From: Nocardia speluncae NBRC 108251
GTDB taxonomy: Bacteria; Actinomycetota; Actinomycetes; Mycobacteriales; Mycobacteriaceae
Assembly (NCBI RefSeq): GCF_001613245.1
Contig: NZ_BDBZ01000002.1
Location: forward strand, 1-64,000
Direction: 5' to 3'
DNA length: 64,000 bases
Numbering within the stretch: position 1 is the first letter of the stretch; each line of letters begins with the position of its first letter. Positions 55,781-64,000 of this stretch are shown piece by piece. The notes below the pieces were generated by a model, which did not search any database, was not told where the DNA came from, and saw nothing but the letters and a program-made list of their open reading frames with translations. Both the position numbers and the translations under genes were made by a program.

Positions 55781-56807
55781 GGCGGATAGCCTCCGGCGCA
55801 TCGGAACCGGGGGTTCTGTGATGAGTGAATTCGGACAACAACAACGACTGCTGCCGCCGCGTCAGCACGGCACCTCGTGGCGTGAATCGGAGTATCGGAC
55901 CATCGTGTCGGAACTACGAGCCGGCAAGGACCTGACCGCGATAGCCGACGATCTCGGCCGCACACCGTCGGCTGTGCGGGCCGCACTACGAAATTTCATC
56001 CCCCCGCAGGAGCGGGTCCGCACCGCCGAACGCGCGGGATGGATCCGGGATCGGCTGGCCGCCGAACCGGAATGGGACTGGTGGGCGACAGTCGTGGACA
56101 ACCACCGCCACGGGCCGTCCGCACTGTGGCTCACCGAACACGAGCACCTCACCCGGCAGGCGTGGCGCGAGCGTACACCGATGCCGGTACTCGCGCAGCG
56201 GCTCGGCACCGCGGAGATCGAGGTGGCCGGATTCCTGCGTGCGCTGGGGCTCGCCGAGAGCCTGGCCGAAGTGGCCGACCGGCTCGGCGCCACCCCCGGG
56301 CAGGCGCTGGCCAAACGGGTGAACGCGGCTCGGGACCAGGATCTGTCCGGTGGCTGGGTTCTGGTCGTCGACGGTGCGGCGGGAACCGTGCAGCATCGCA
56401 GCGCGCCGATCCGGCGGCATGTCTCGGTGCACGAGAGCCGGGCCGCCGCCGAGGACGGTCGCGATCGAGTGCTGTACCGGCACCGCCGGAATGTCGGTGA
56501 CAGTTCCGCGCCGGTGTGGTGGACCATCGCCCACCGCGGCGTCGGCGATACGGCCGGGCGAACCTACTGCGGGGTGTACGCCCCCCAGGCGGCCCCCAGC
56601 GGTGTCCGCGCGGAGGCCCTCGAGGTCGGCGATCGCCTCCGTATCGCGGGATCGGACGGTCACCCGGTGGATGCGATCGTCGAATCGCTGACCCGGCGCG
56701 GTGAGGTAGTGCTCGCCGATCTCGGTCCGGTCGGCGACTCCCGGGTCCACCAGGTGATCGAGTTCGAGGCCGGAGAACGGGTGGAGGTTCTCGGCCGCGA
56801 GGCGTAG
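55761..56807 (+). CDS. Uncharacterised protein with N-terminal HTH-like segment
   Basis: A 348-aa protein that I do not recognise as a whole. Residues ~40-80 (WRESEYRTIVSELRAGKDL, then IADDLGRTPSAVRAALRNF) read like a helix-turn-helix or Myb-like DNA-binding unit. The middle has a second similar segment (LAEVADRLGATPGQALAKRV). The C-terminal ~150 residues look beta-rich and may bind a ligand or nucleic acid. GTG 55761 is chosen because GGAGGG lies six bases before it; ATG 55821 is an alternative. Its end lies 19 nt from the convergent MFS gene. Confidence 0.75.
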   Translation: MIGRTITADSLRRIGTGGSVMSEFGQQQRLLPPRQHGTSWRESEYRTIVSELRAGKDLTAIADDLGRTPSAVRAALRNFIPPQERVRTAERAGWIRDRLAAEPEWDWWATVVDNHRHGPSALWLTEHEHLTRQAWRERTPMPVLAQRLGTAEIEVAGFLRALGLAESLAEVADRLGATPGQALAKRVNAARDQDLSGGWVLVVDGAAGTVQHRSAPIRRHVSVHESRAAAEDGRDRVLYRHRRNVGDSSAPVWWTIAHRGVGDTAGRTYCGVYAPQAAPSGVRAEALEVGDRLRIAGSDGHPVDAIVESLTRRGEVVLADLGPVGDSRVHQVIEFEAGERVEVLGREA

Positions 56808-56826
56808 CCGGCGCGCCGCCGGGCCG

Positions 56827-58239
56827 CTACCGGCCTGTCCCGGAGCGGCCCGGCATGAGGGCGCCGGCGGCGACGATGGCCACCGTCATCACCAGTACCG
56901 CCACGAAAACCAGATGTACTCCTTCGGCCAGGGCAACGGGTGCGGGTACGGCCTCGTCACCGACCCGTGAGTTGACCAGCGCCCCGAACACGGCGACCCC
57001 CACCGCGCTGCCGATGGACCTGGCGAACATATTCGCCGAGGTCACCACGCCGCGCTCGTGCCACGCGGTGGCGGTTTGCGCGGCGATCAGGGTCGGGCTG
57101 GCCACCAGGCCCATCCCGAGACCGATCAGGAAACAGGTGGCCGCGATCTGTCCGATCGACGATCCGGTGTCGATGAACAGTGTCGCGCCAGCGCCGATCG
57201 TGGCGAGTGCACCGCCGAGGAGGGCGGTGAACCGGAAACCGATCCGCAGGTACACCCGGCCGGATTGAGAGGCCGAGATCGGCCACCCGAGCGTCAGTGC
57301 GCCCACGGTCAGGCCGCCGACGAGCGCACTCGCGCCCAGCACACCCTGGGTGAAGGTGGGAACGTAGGAGGTGAGGCCGAGCAGTAGCGCCCCGACCAGC
57401 AGCGAGATCGCCGAACTGGCCACCACCACCCGCCGCGTGAAAAGCCACAACGGCAGGATCGGGTTCGGCGCTCGGCGTTCCACGAGAACGAATGCCACCA
57501 GCGCGGCCACGCCGCCGGCAAAAATCCCGATACCGGCCGGCGAATCCCATGCCCACGACCGGCCACCTTCGAGCAGGCCGAGGATCACCGCGCCCGCCCC
57601 GGAAGTCAGCAGGATCGCGCCGGGATAGTCGAGGCGAGCCCGTTGCCGGGGGACGGTCTCGGTGAAATGGCGGGACAGCATCCAGGCCGCCCAGGCCGAC
57701 AGCGGCAGATTGATCAGGAATATCCACCGCCAGCCGAGGTAGTCGGCGAAAACCCCGCCCAGCAGGGGGCCGGCCACCGAGGACAGGGCCCAGACTCCGG
57801 CGATATATCCCTGCGCCTTCGCGCGTTCGGCAAGGGTGTAGATATCCCCGGCGATGGTCATGGTCATCGGTTGAATAGCGCCCGCGCCGATTCCCTGAAT
57901 ACCCCGGAACACGATGAGCCACATCATATTCCCGGCCAGTCCGCAGAGCAGCGAGCCGAGGGCGAATACCGCGATCCCGAAGAGGATCACCGGTTTGCGG
58001 CCCACCATATCCGCGGCCTTACCGTAGATGGGCACGGTGACCGCCTGGGCCAGCAGATAGATGGAGAACAGCCAGGGGAACTGGGCGAAACCACCGAGGC
58101 TTGCGGTGATGGAGAGTACCGCGGTCGCGATGATCGTCGAATCCAGCGCGATCAGCCCGGTGCTCAGCATCAGCGAGCCCAGTATCGCACCACGATCGGA
58201 ACGCAGCCCTACGCCGGCCTTTGCGGTATCCGCCACCAC
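56827..58239 (-). CDS. MFS multidrug exporter (DHA2, 14-helix type)
   Basis: A 470-aa major facilitator with about 14 hydrophobic segments, the DHA2 drug:H+ antiporter layout. Motif A is GKAADMVGRKPV after helix 2, motif C-like GPLLGGVF lies in helix 5, and D-S-T in helix 1 (ALDSTIIATA) matches motif D1. It likely exports a drug or metabolite. GTG 58239 is preferred (GAGAGGGG seven bases upstream); GTG 58236 and an upstream codon at 58278 are alternatives. There is no adjacent regulator. Confidence 0.92.
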   Translation of the reverse strand: MVADTAKAGVGLRSDRGAILGSLMLSTGLIALDSTIIATAVLSITASLGGFAQFPWLFSIYLLAQAVTVPIYGKAADMVGRKPVILFGIAVFALGSLLCGLAGNMMWLIVFRGIQGIGAGAIQPMTMTIAGDIYTLAERAKAQGYIAGVWALSSVAGPLLGGVFADYLGWRWIFLINLPLSAWAAWMLSRHFTETVPRQRARLDYPGAILLTSGAGAVILGLLEGGRSWAWDSPAGIGIFAGGVAALVAFVLVERRAPNPILPLWLFTRRVVVASSAISLLVGALLLGLTSYVPTFTQGVLGASALVGGLTVGALTLGWPISASQSGRVYLRIGFRFTALLGGALATIGAGATLFIDTGSSIGQIAATCFLIGLGMGLVASPTLIAAQTATAWHERGVVTSANMFARSIGSAVGVAVFGALVNSRVGDEAVPAPVALAEGVHLVFVAVLVMTVAIVAAGALMPGRSGTGR

Positions 58240-59081
58240 CGGCGCACCCCTCTCCGTACACAACAGACTCACCAACACGCCCGTTCGCTCACGCTATTCC
58301 CGGTGCGGCCGGTCGAGCGCCCGGATTTCCACATAGTGGGAGGGCCGTTGTCCACGGCACCGGCCTGAACCGGCTTGTACCGCGGAGCAGCCCTCCGGTG
58401 GCCCCTGTGCGGCCCCACAGCGGTACTGTGCCGCAATGTAACCCGCGGCCGGCATCCGCGGAATGACGGAATTCGGCAGTTCCCCCGCACTCCCGTCCGC
58501 CACCGTGCGCTGTGGGACCCGTGCGACCTACCCGCCGATCCGCTCGCCGAGGCCGGCTTCCCGGCCGGGTCGCAGCGGCGGATGTTGCCGCCGAGCCGAG
58601 CCGGGGCTGGTTGCGGCTGGGCTGGTTGCGGCTGGAGCAGCGGCGAGGCCGTGGTTCGAGTGCTGTTCACCATCGCCGGGCCTCCGGAGACCGTGGGCGG
58701 CGCCGAGGCCACTCGCACCGCGATCACCGTGGCGAACAGGACCGGCCGGCGGGTGCGGCCGCGGGCCGATGCCGTGGCCGACTGCACCGTTGTCCTGCCT
58801 ATCGAGGCGGCGGGCTGATCCGGGTCCGGCTGGACAGGGCCGGTCCGGAAACCGGTGCAGAAGTCTGCGGCCGGACCGAGCGGGTGACAAGTGTCCTTAC
58901 GCCTGCACTACCGGCCTGATCAGCGGATTTCGACCATAGTCCACACCACTGTGACCAGTCACAATGTGATCGGCGCGGCCCTTCACGGTCGTCCAGTCCA
59001 GTTCGCAAAGCGGTATCCGGTTCGATATGCACTCGTTACTGTGTAGCCGCAGTCTCACCATCCGGGGCAGAAGGAGTCAGC
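58240..59081. other. Long region without a recognisable gene
   Basis: About 840 bp between the divergent MFS and PucR-type genes. Several open frames exist on both strands but none has a recognisable domain, good start site and gene-like codon use together. It contains a 2 x 15-bp tandem repeat (GGGCTGGTTGCGGCT, 58604-58633). It could be a decayed gene. Confidence 0.4.
58604..58633 (+). repeat. Tandem duplication 2 x 15 bp
   Basis: Two exact copies of GGGCTGGTTGCGGCT in the gene-free stretch upstream of the PucR-type regulator. Confidence 0.8.
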
Positions 59082-60299
59082 ATGACCGTCGACACGACCA
59101 GATCCAAGCTGACGCTGTCCGGGCAGCCCATGTCCGCCCCGCTGCAGGATGTTCGCAAACTGTCCCGCCGGATGGTGGGCCATTTCGTGGAGAACGTGGT
59201 GCCGTGCGGGACCCTGCCCGGCGATGCCATCTACGGCGATGTCACCACCATCACCCGCACCTGCTTGGAACTGGCAGTCAGCATGCTCGACGGCAAGGAC
59301 ATCCCCGAGAAGACCCGAAGACTGGAGAGTGCCGCCGCCGGCTGGGCGCGGGAAGGGGTGCCGATCGACACCATCCACCACGCCGTCCACGAAGGGTTCC
59401 GGCTCGGCCTGGACCTGGTGGTGTCGCAGGCGACGGTCACCGACTATTCGGCTCTGGTCGACGGGGCGAAACTCGTCGTCGAAATGCTCGACAAGATGAC
59501 GGTCTGTATTTCGATGGCCTATGTGCGGGAACTGCGTTCGGTGGTCAACGAACACCATACGGCGGTGCATACGCTCACCTCGGCTCTGCTGGGTGGGCAC
59601 AGTACCTCGACCATGGCCCGCGAATGCGGTATCGAGATCGCCCCCGCGTATATCGTGCTGGCCGTGGCGATTCCGGCGCATCCCGACGAATCCGTTCCCG
59701 CGCTCGACGGGAAAGTGGTGGCCCGCCGCAAACTGCGCCGGGTGCAGGCGGAACTGGCAACCCGCTGTACCGACGCGGCGCTGTCGCTACTGAGCGTGGA
59801 CGGCGGCACCGTGCTGCTACCGGCCGAAGCCCTCGGCGCCGAGGAGCTCGACGAATTGATTCCGTACCTGTCGCGGGCGGCGCAGGTGCCGATCAGTGCC
59901 GCCATTGTGGAAACGCCCACCGCGGATATCCCCGCGGCCGCCGACCAGGCCCACGAGCTGCTGGATATGGTGCAGCGGCTCGAATGCGTTCCCGGGCTCT
60001 ACCGGTTCGACGATATGGCACTGGAATACCAGCTCACCCGTCCCGGGCCGGGCCGGGAATATCTCGGTTCGCTGCTCGAGCCGCTCGACGATCACCCGGA
60101 GTTGCTGGAAACGCTGCAGCGCCATATCTCCAACAATCTCAATCGCCAGCGCACGGCCCGGCTCATGCATATTCACACCAACACCATCGACTACCGGCTC
60201 AAGCGTGTGGCACAGCTGACCGGTTTCGACCCGACCCAGCCGTCGGGCCTGTGGTATCTGCGCTCCGCGCTCGTCGCCCGCAGTTATCGGGCGAGGTGA
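59082..60299 (+). CDS. PucR/CdaR-type regulator with RsbRD-like sensor domain
   Basis: A 405-aa regulator. The N-terminal ~150 residues form an all-helical RsbRD_N-type domain (LELAVSMLDGKDIPEKTRR, then GVPIDTIHHAVHEGFRLGLDL). The middle is a GGDEF-like PucR linker. The C terminus is a PucR-type HTH (LLETLQRHISNNLNRQRTAR, then MHIHTNTIDYRLKRVAQLTG). ATG 59082 has AAGGAG six bases upstream. No metabolic operon lies beside it; five bases away, convergently, is a short homologue of its sensor domain. Confidence 0.92.
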   Translation: MTVDTTRSKLTLSGQPMSAPLQDVRKLSRRMVGHFVENVVPCGTLPGDAIYGDVTTITRTCLELAVSMLDGKDIPEKTRRLESAAAGWAREGVPIDTIHHAVHEGFRLGLDLVVSQATVTDYSALVDGAKLVVEMLDKMTVCISMAYVRELRSVVNEHHTAVHTLTSALLGGHSTSTMARECGIEIAPAYIVLAVAIPAHPDESVPALDGKVVARRKLRRVQAELATRCTDAALSLLSVDGGTVLLPAEALGAEELDELIPYLSRAAQVPISAAIVETPTADIPAAADQAHELLDMVQRLECVPGLYRFDDMALEYQLTRPGPGREYLGSLLEPLDDHPELLETLQRHISNNLNRQRTARLMHIHTNTIDYRLKRVAQLTGFDPTQPSGLWYLRSALVARSYRAR

Positions 60300-60304
60300 G
60301 AGCG

Positions 60305-60769
60305 TCAGGCGGGCGCCTGACCGCTGCGCACCTGCGCCACATAGGCTCGGGACACCGCGGCGGTCAGCGTATCGAGCACATCCACCACGAACGAGCCGTC
60401 GACACCACCGGATGCCGGGTCCGAACCTCGCAGTAGTGGCGAATCACGCAGCCCCAGCCCGCTTTTTACCCCCTCGTGCAAGGCATGCTGAATCACCTCG
60501 AGGGGAACCTCCTCGCCGGCCCAGCGCGCGGCCGCCACCTCGAGCCGGGCCAGCACCTGCCGGCCCGAGGGATCGGAATCGTCGAGCAGCGCCAGCGCCA
60601 GCCCCAACCCCACCCGGAATGCCGTCCCGAAATCCGCCACCGGCTGCGGCGCGCTCGCCGCGCCTGGGCTACGCACGGACCAGATCCGCAGCAACTCGGT
60701 GAGTTCCGGCACATCGAAGACGCCGTGGGGGTCCTCCGGTTCGGGGTCGTACTGCCCACTCGTGCACAT
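60305..60769 (-). CDS. Stand-alone RsbRD-like sensor domain, paralogue of the adjacent PucR regulator
   Basis: A 154-aa protein with no DNA-binding domain. Residues ~50-150 align with the N-terminal domain of the PucR-type regulator next door: ALALLDDSDP against LAVSMLDGKDI, RWAGEEVPLEVIQHALHEGV against the corresponding GWAREGVPIDTIHHAVHEGF, and a shared VSRAYVAQVR/ISMAYVRELR end. ATG 60769 has GGAGGGAG five bases upstream, making it a well-defined gene rather than debris. It could pair with, titrate or modulate the full regulator (inference). Confidence 0.85.
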   Translation of the reverse strand: MCTSGQYDPEPEDPHGVFDVPELTELLRIWSVRSPGAASAPQPVADFGTAFRVGLGLALALLDDSDPSGRQVLARLEVAAARWAGEEVPLEVIQHALHEGVKSGLGLRDSPLLRGSDPASGGVDGSFVVDVLDTLTAAVSRAYVAQVRSGQAPA

Positions 60770-60995
60770 CCGTGCTCCCTCCGCCAGCGACCGGCTACCG
60801 ATATGGACAAACGTATAGTTATTCATGGTTCCGTGTACGACCCAACGCCCGGACTTCGGTTCACCTCGGAATACAATCGGCCAAAGATAGTGAAACGTCC
60901 CATCAACAGATATCCCGGCACCGTGGGACCGCCCACCCCGGCCGGAACGGAGTGACCGCGCTCCCGGCGCCGCGCGCCGCGGTGCCCTCCCCGGT

Positions 60996-61001
60996 TATGG
61001 T
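60996..61001 (+). promoter_or_regulatory. -10 box TATGGT, leaderless start
   Basis: TATGGT ends 6 nt before GTG 61008, with no ribosome site. Confidence 0.5.
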
Positions 61002-61007
61002 GCGGCA

Positions 61008-61784
61008 GTGGATACCGGTGATCTGATAGACCGCAGCAGTTCCATCGCGGAACGGCTCACGACGACCCAGGCGGCCCCACCGTCCTGGTTGGTACTGGCG
61101 ACCGCGGTGGCGGCCCTGATCCTCGTCGGCTACGGCCCGCTGTGGCGGGTGACTCGTAATGTTGTCACCATTGCGCACGAGGGCGGGCACGCGTTGGTCG
61201 CGCTACTGAGCGGCCGGCGGCTCAATGCGATCACCCTGCATTCCGATACCTCCGGGCTCACCGTCTCCAGCGGAAAACCCTACGGGTTCGGCATGATCCT
61301 GACCGCGCTCGCCGGTTATCCGGCGCCACCGCTGGTCGGCCTGGGTTTCGCCGCCCTGCTCGGTGCCGGGCGGATCACCTTGATGTTGTGGATCGCGATC
61401 GCCGCCCTGGCCGTCATGCTGGTGATGATCCGCAATGTGTACGGCGTGGTATCCGTGCTGACCACGGGAGCCTTGGTTTTCGGGGTGTCCTGGTTCGGTT
61501 CCGATGCACTGCAAGCGGGTTTCGCATACCTGGCGACCTGGCTGCTACTGCTCGCCGGCAGCCGTCCGGTGCTGGAGTTGCAGCGCACCCGTTCCCGGAT
61601 GCGCGACGGCACCACCGATGCCGATCAGCTGGCTCGGCTGACCCGGCTACCCGGCCTGCTGTGGGTAGGGGTGTTCCTCGCCGTCGCCCTCGGTGCGCTG
61701 GTGGCCGGCGCCGGGCTCCTGCTCTCGGCCACGGCCGGAATCTGCCTGCCGATTCCGGGCGGCACCGACTGCCCGGCCGGCTGA
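61008..61784 (+). CDS. M50-like membrane metallopeptidase
   Basis: A 258-aa integral membrane protein. The zinc motif HEGGH (in VTIAHEGGHALVALLSG, about residue 65) matches the HExxH of M50B-type site-2-protease relatives; the Glu and both His are kept. About six hydrophobic segments follow. A clear downstream NPDG motif is absent; NVYG near residue 143 might serve. The substrate is unknown. It converges on the siderophore-interacting protein gene (12-nt gap). Confidence 0.85.
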   Translation: MDTGDLIDRSSSIAERLTTTQAAPPSWLVLATAVAALILVGYGPLWRVTRNVVTIAHEGGHALVALLSGRRLNAITLHSDTSGLTVSSGKPYGFGMILTALAGYPAPPLVGLGFAALLGAGRITLMLWIAIAALAVMLVMIRNVYGVVSVLTTGALVFGVSWFGSDALQAGFAYLATWLLLLAGSRPVLELQRTRSRMRDGTTDADQLARLTRLPGLLWVGVFLAVALGALVAGAGLLLSATAGICLPIPGGTDCPAG

Positions 61785-61796
61785 TCGCGGTCCGGG

Positions 61797-62573
61797 TTAT
61801 CGGGCGGTCTCGGCCTCGGCGAGGTCCTTCTTCCAGACCCGGAACCCCTCCTCGGTGCGGCCGCGCCGCCAATATCCGGAGATCGACGCGAATTCAGCGG
61901 GGATCTCGCGCTCCCGGCGAATATAGGGGCGCAGATTGTGCATCACGGCCTGCGCCTCACCGTGGATGAACACCTGAGCCTGCCCCGGCAACCATTGTGC
62001 GTCGCGCACCGCGGCGATCAGCGGCGCATTGTCCCCCGCCCGGTCGTCACCGACCTCGTGTGCCGCCCCACCACGATGTACCCAGGTGATATCGACCAGC
62101 GCCTTGGACGGTAGCGCGATCTCGTCGGACGCATCGGCGACCTCGACGAAAACCTTCGCGGGGGCACCCTCGGGCAGGGCTTCCACCGCGGCCGAGATCG
62201 CGGGCAACGCGGCCTCGTCGCCGGCCAGCAGATGCCAATCGGCGTCCGCACGCGGCGCGTAGGCCCCGGACGGACCGAAGAAGGTGATCTGCTCGCCGGG
62301 CCGGACGGTCGCCGCCCACGGTCCGGCGATTCCCTCGTCACCGTGCACCACGAAATCGATGGCGATCTCGCGGGCCACGGTATCCACCGAGCGGACGGTG
62401 TAGGTGCGCATCACCTCGCCGTCGGGCCGGTCGAACAGCAGCTTCACATAGGCGTCGGTGAATTCGTTCGCGGTGAAATCGTCGAATCCGGGATCGCCCA
62501 GATGGACGCGGACGAGATGTGAGCTGAGTTGCTCGGTCCGGGCCACGGTCATGGTCGTGCGTTTCCTGGCCAT
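61797..62573 (-). CDS. Siderophore-interacting protein (ViuB-like ferric reductase)
   Basis: A 258-aa flavoprotein of the SIP/ViuB family that releases iron from siderophores by reduction. FAD-binding motif RTYTVRSVD; the NAD(P)H-binding half has GDEAALPAISAAVEALP, and HGEAQAVMHNLRPYIRRE with the C-terminal SGYWRRGRTEEGFRVWKK is diagnostic. ATG 62573 has GAGGAGG upstream. The iron-box-like palindrome (62590-62603) 16 nt further up suggests iron repression. Confidence 0.96.
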   Translation of the reverse strand: MARKRTTMTVARTEQLSSHLVRVHLGDPGFDDFTANEFTDAYVKLLFDRPDGEVMRTYTVRSVDTVAREIAIDFVVHGDEGIAGPWAATVRPGEQITFFGPSGAYAPRADADWHLLAGDEAALPAISAAVEALPEGAPAKVFVEVADASDEIALPSKALVDITWVHRGGAAHEVGDDRAGDNAPLIAAVRDAQWLPGQAQVFIHGEAQAVMHNLRPYIRREREIPAEFASISGYWRRGRTEEGFRVWKKDLAEAETAR

Positions 62574-62589
62574 CCGGCCTCCTCACTAA

Positions 62590-62603
62590 TTAGGTATACC
62601 TAA
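62590..62603. promoter_or_regulatory. Iron-box-like palindrome TTAGGTATACCTAA
   Basis: A perfect 14-bp palindrome with TTAGG/CCTAA arms, upstream of the siderophore-interacting protein gene. IdeR/DtxR boxes use the same arms but with a 9-nt centre rather than 4, so this is a compact variant or a single-dimer site. Confidence 0.6.
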
Positions 62604-62721
62604 GCAACGTACCAGCCTCATCGGAGCCGCTGTGTAGCATCCGTCTCGTCCGGACCGAAATATGAGGCAATGAAGCCATTTCGGGCTAATCTCTCACCAA
62701 CATCCGGACAGAGGCACCACC

Positions 62722-63963
62722 ATGACCGCGGCTACCGTCATCCGAGCGCTGGCTCCCAGCGAACAGATCTTCGCCTTCAGCGAGGTTTTCGTCGGATATT
62801 GCGCGCGCCTATCCGGCCGATTGGACACCACCGCCCTGGCCGCCGCGTACGAGGCACTGGTCACCGCTCACCCGATGCTGGGCGCTCAGCTCGTCTCCAG
62901 TGAACCCTTCGGGCATACGCTGGTGGCCTCCGGCCCACCCGAGATCGTGCTCACCGTGGCCGACGGCGATCCGGAACTCCTGCTCACCGGCGCCGAACCC
63001 GACCAGCGGCGCGCCCTGGGCTCCGTCCATGTGGTGCGGTCGGCGACCGGCGCGAGCGTCACCCTGCTCGTCCATCACAGTATCGCCGACGCGACGCACG
63101 CGCTCCACCTCTACGAACAGCTGTGGCGGTGCTACTCGACCGCCACCACCGGCCGCGCGCCGTCCCTGCCACCGACCCGGCAGCCGCAGCCGGTCGAAGA
63201 TCTGCTCGCCGCCCGCGGGATCATCCGCCGCCCCGTCCCCGGCCGGGCGGAACCGCCCCGCCACGAACCCCCGCTTCCCCCTCTCGACGCCCTCGCCACG
63301 AACGACCACGAATACCCACCGCTGATCACCACCCGGTGCCGTCTCAGCCGAGAGCACACCGGTGCGCTGGTGTCCCACGGGCACCGCACCGGGGTAACGG
63401 TGCACAGTCTGGTGGCCGCGGCGCTGCTGCTCACCGAAGCCGAGGCCCGCCGGCGTCCGGTGTCCGGCCTGCAGTGTTCGTATTCGGTAGATCTGCGGCG
63501 CCGCGTCCGGCCTGCGATCGAGCCGACCGAGGGCACCAATGTGCTGGGTTTCGCCGGTTACCGACCCGCGCCCGGCAGGACACATACCCTCACCTCGCTG
63601 GCGCGGGGTGTCTTCGGCGCGTTGCGGGACGGTCTCGCCACCGGCTACGTCCAGCAGACTCCGTTACAGCTGCCCGACACCCTGGCGGCACCGCCGGCGA
63701 ACCCGTTCGACACGGTGATGACCACGAATTGGGGGCGATTACCCGGACTGTCCGGGCCTGCGGCCGAAATCGACGATTTCCGCACCACCATGATCGCCAA
63801 ACCCGATCCCACCGGCCGCCGGCCCCCGCAGCCCGGTGGAGGAACCAGCATCGTCACCACCTACGACGATCGGCTCAGTATCGAGATCCACCACCCGCCG
63901 GAATTCGCCCCGGTCCAGCGTCCGCGCATCGAACGCCTGCGCGCGCTGCTCACCCGGCTCTGA
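62722..63963 (+). CDS. PapA5-like condensation-domain acyltransferase
   Basis: A 413-aa stand-alone condensation-superfamily protein. The active-site motif is HHSIADATHAL (HHxxxDA), and the latch region has SYSVDLRRR and a final TTYDDRLSIEIHH. Stand-alone members such as PapA5 esterify alcohols with acyl groups from polyketide or fatty acyl carriers to make wax-like lipids. No PKS or diol genes lie in the window; the gene could use the siderophore or another lipid pathway beyond the right edge. ATG 62722. The window ends 37 nt after the stop. Confidence 0.88.
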   Translation: MTAATVIRALAPSEQIFAFSEVFVGYCARLSGRLDTTALAAAYEALVTAHPMLGAQLVSSEPFGHTLVASGPPEIVLTVADGDPELLLTGAEPDQRRALGSVHVVRSATGASVTLLVHHSIADATHALHLYEQLWRCYSTATTGRAPSLPPTRQPQPVEDLLAARGIIRRPVPGRAEPPRHEPPLPPLDALATNDHEYPPLITTRCRLSREHTGALVSHGHRTGVTVHSLVAAALLLTEAEARRRPVSGLQCSYSVDLRRRVRPAIEPTEGTNVLGFAGYRPAPGRTHTLTSLARGVFGALRDGLATGYVQQTPLQLPDTLAAPPANPFDTVMTTNWGRLPGLSGPAAEIDDFRTTMIAKPDPTGRRPPQPGGGTSIVTTYDDRLSIEIHHPPEFAPVQRPRIERLRALLTRL

Positions 63964-64000
63964 GGCAGGTACCGACCCTTCGCGGTGCGGTCAGACTGCC

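Noticed and set aside
58375..58939. Possible coding frames upstream of the PucR-type gene
   Set aside because: Three overlapping frames in different phases, all low-complexity Arg/Pro/Ala, which points to non-coding GC-rich DNA.

Overview
The window is high-GC actinobacterial DNA, most likely from Nocardia or a close relative in the Mycobacteriales (inference). Three things point there: the gcvP / MerR / DUF151 / MerR / garA / gcvH / phosphatidyltransferase block, which keeps the order of the M. tuberculosis Rv1832-Rv1822 locus; many genes whose start codon sits 6-8 nt after a TANNNT -10 box with no Shine-Dalgarno (leaderless mRNAs); and a DUF1214 / SDR / sulfotransferase trio that looks like Rv3531c-Rv3530c-Rv3529c. 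I see no rRNA, tRNA, CRISPR array, insertion sequence or phage gene.

Layout. 0.4-3.1 kb: HNH nuclease, WhiB regulator, membrane-anchored solute-binding/VWA protein. 3.5-10.7 kb (minus): glycine cleavage and growth-control block, with gcvP behind a tandem glycine riboswitch. 11.3-21.6 kb: DUF2252, NERD-like, PAP2, a FadE-type enzyme, ThrE exporter, heme oxygenase, FAD dehydrogenase. 21.7-25.4 kb: IclR regulator, a thioredoxin plus Ser/Thr kinase operon, hotdog thioesterase.

25.6-34.4 kb is the most interesting part. A three-gene operon ending in a sulfotransferase (minus) diverges from an IclR regulator, CysD and CysN-CysC fusion (plus), which together can make PAPS, the sulfate donor. Both promoter regions carry TAGAAC/GTTCTA dyads fitting the published KstR consensus (TNNAACNNGTTNNA). 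This suggests a sterol- or lipid-linked sulfation unit with its own activated-sulfate supply. An acyl-CoA dehydrogenase follows.

34.5-39.3 kb: DinB-like protein, solitary leuA facing a GntR regulator, lone ABC ATPase, TetR. 39.3-45.8 kb: molybdenum hydroxylase cluster (nucleotidyltransferase, XdhC, large/FAD/FeS subunits, CoxG-like protein) whose large subunit lacks the CO-dehydrogenase cysteine. 46.1-47.0 kb: SMR efflux pump and TetR behind a perfect 42-bp palindrome. 47.4-51.4 kb: small membrane protein, ACP, DUF4334 plus alcohol dehydrogenase opposite a TetR with paired operators, second TetR. 51.6-54.8 kb: two FAD oxidoreductases behind an operator that covers their -10. 55.0-64.0 kb: secreted glycine-rich protein, HTH-like protein, MFS exporter, PucR-type regulator with a stand-alone homologue of its sensor domain, M50-like protease, siderophore-interacting protein behind an iron-box-like palindrome, and a PapA/condensation-type acyltransferase.

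Functions are read from motifs by eye. No database search was run.
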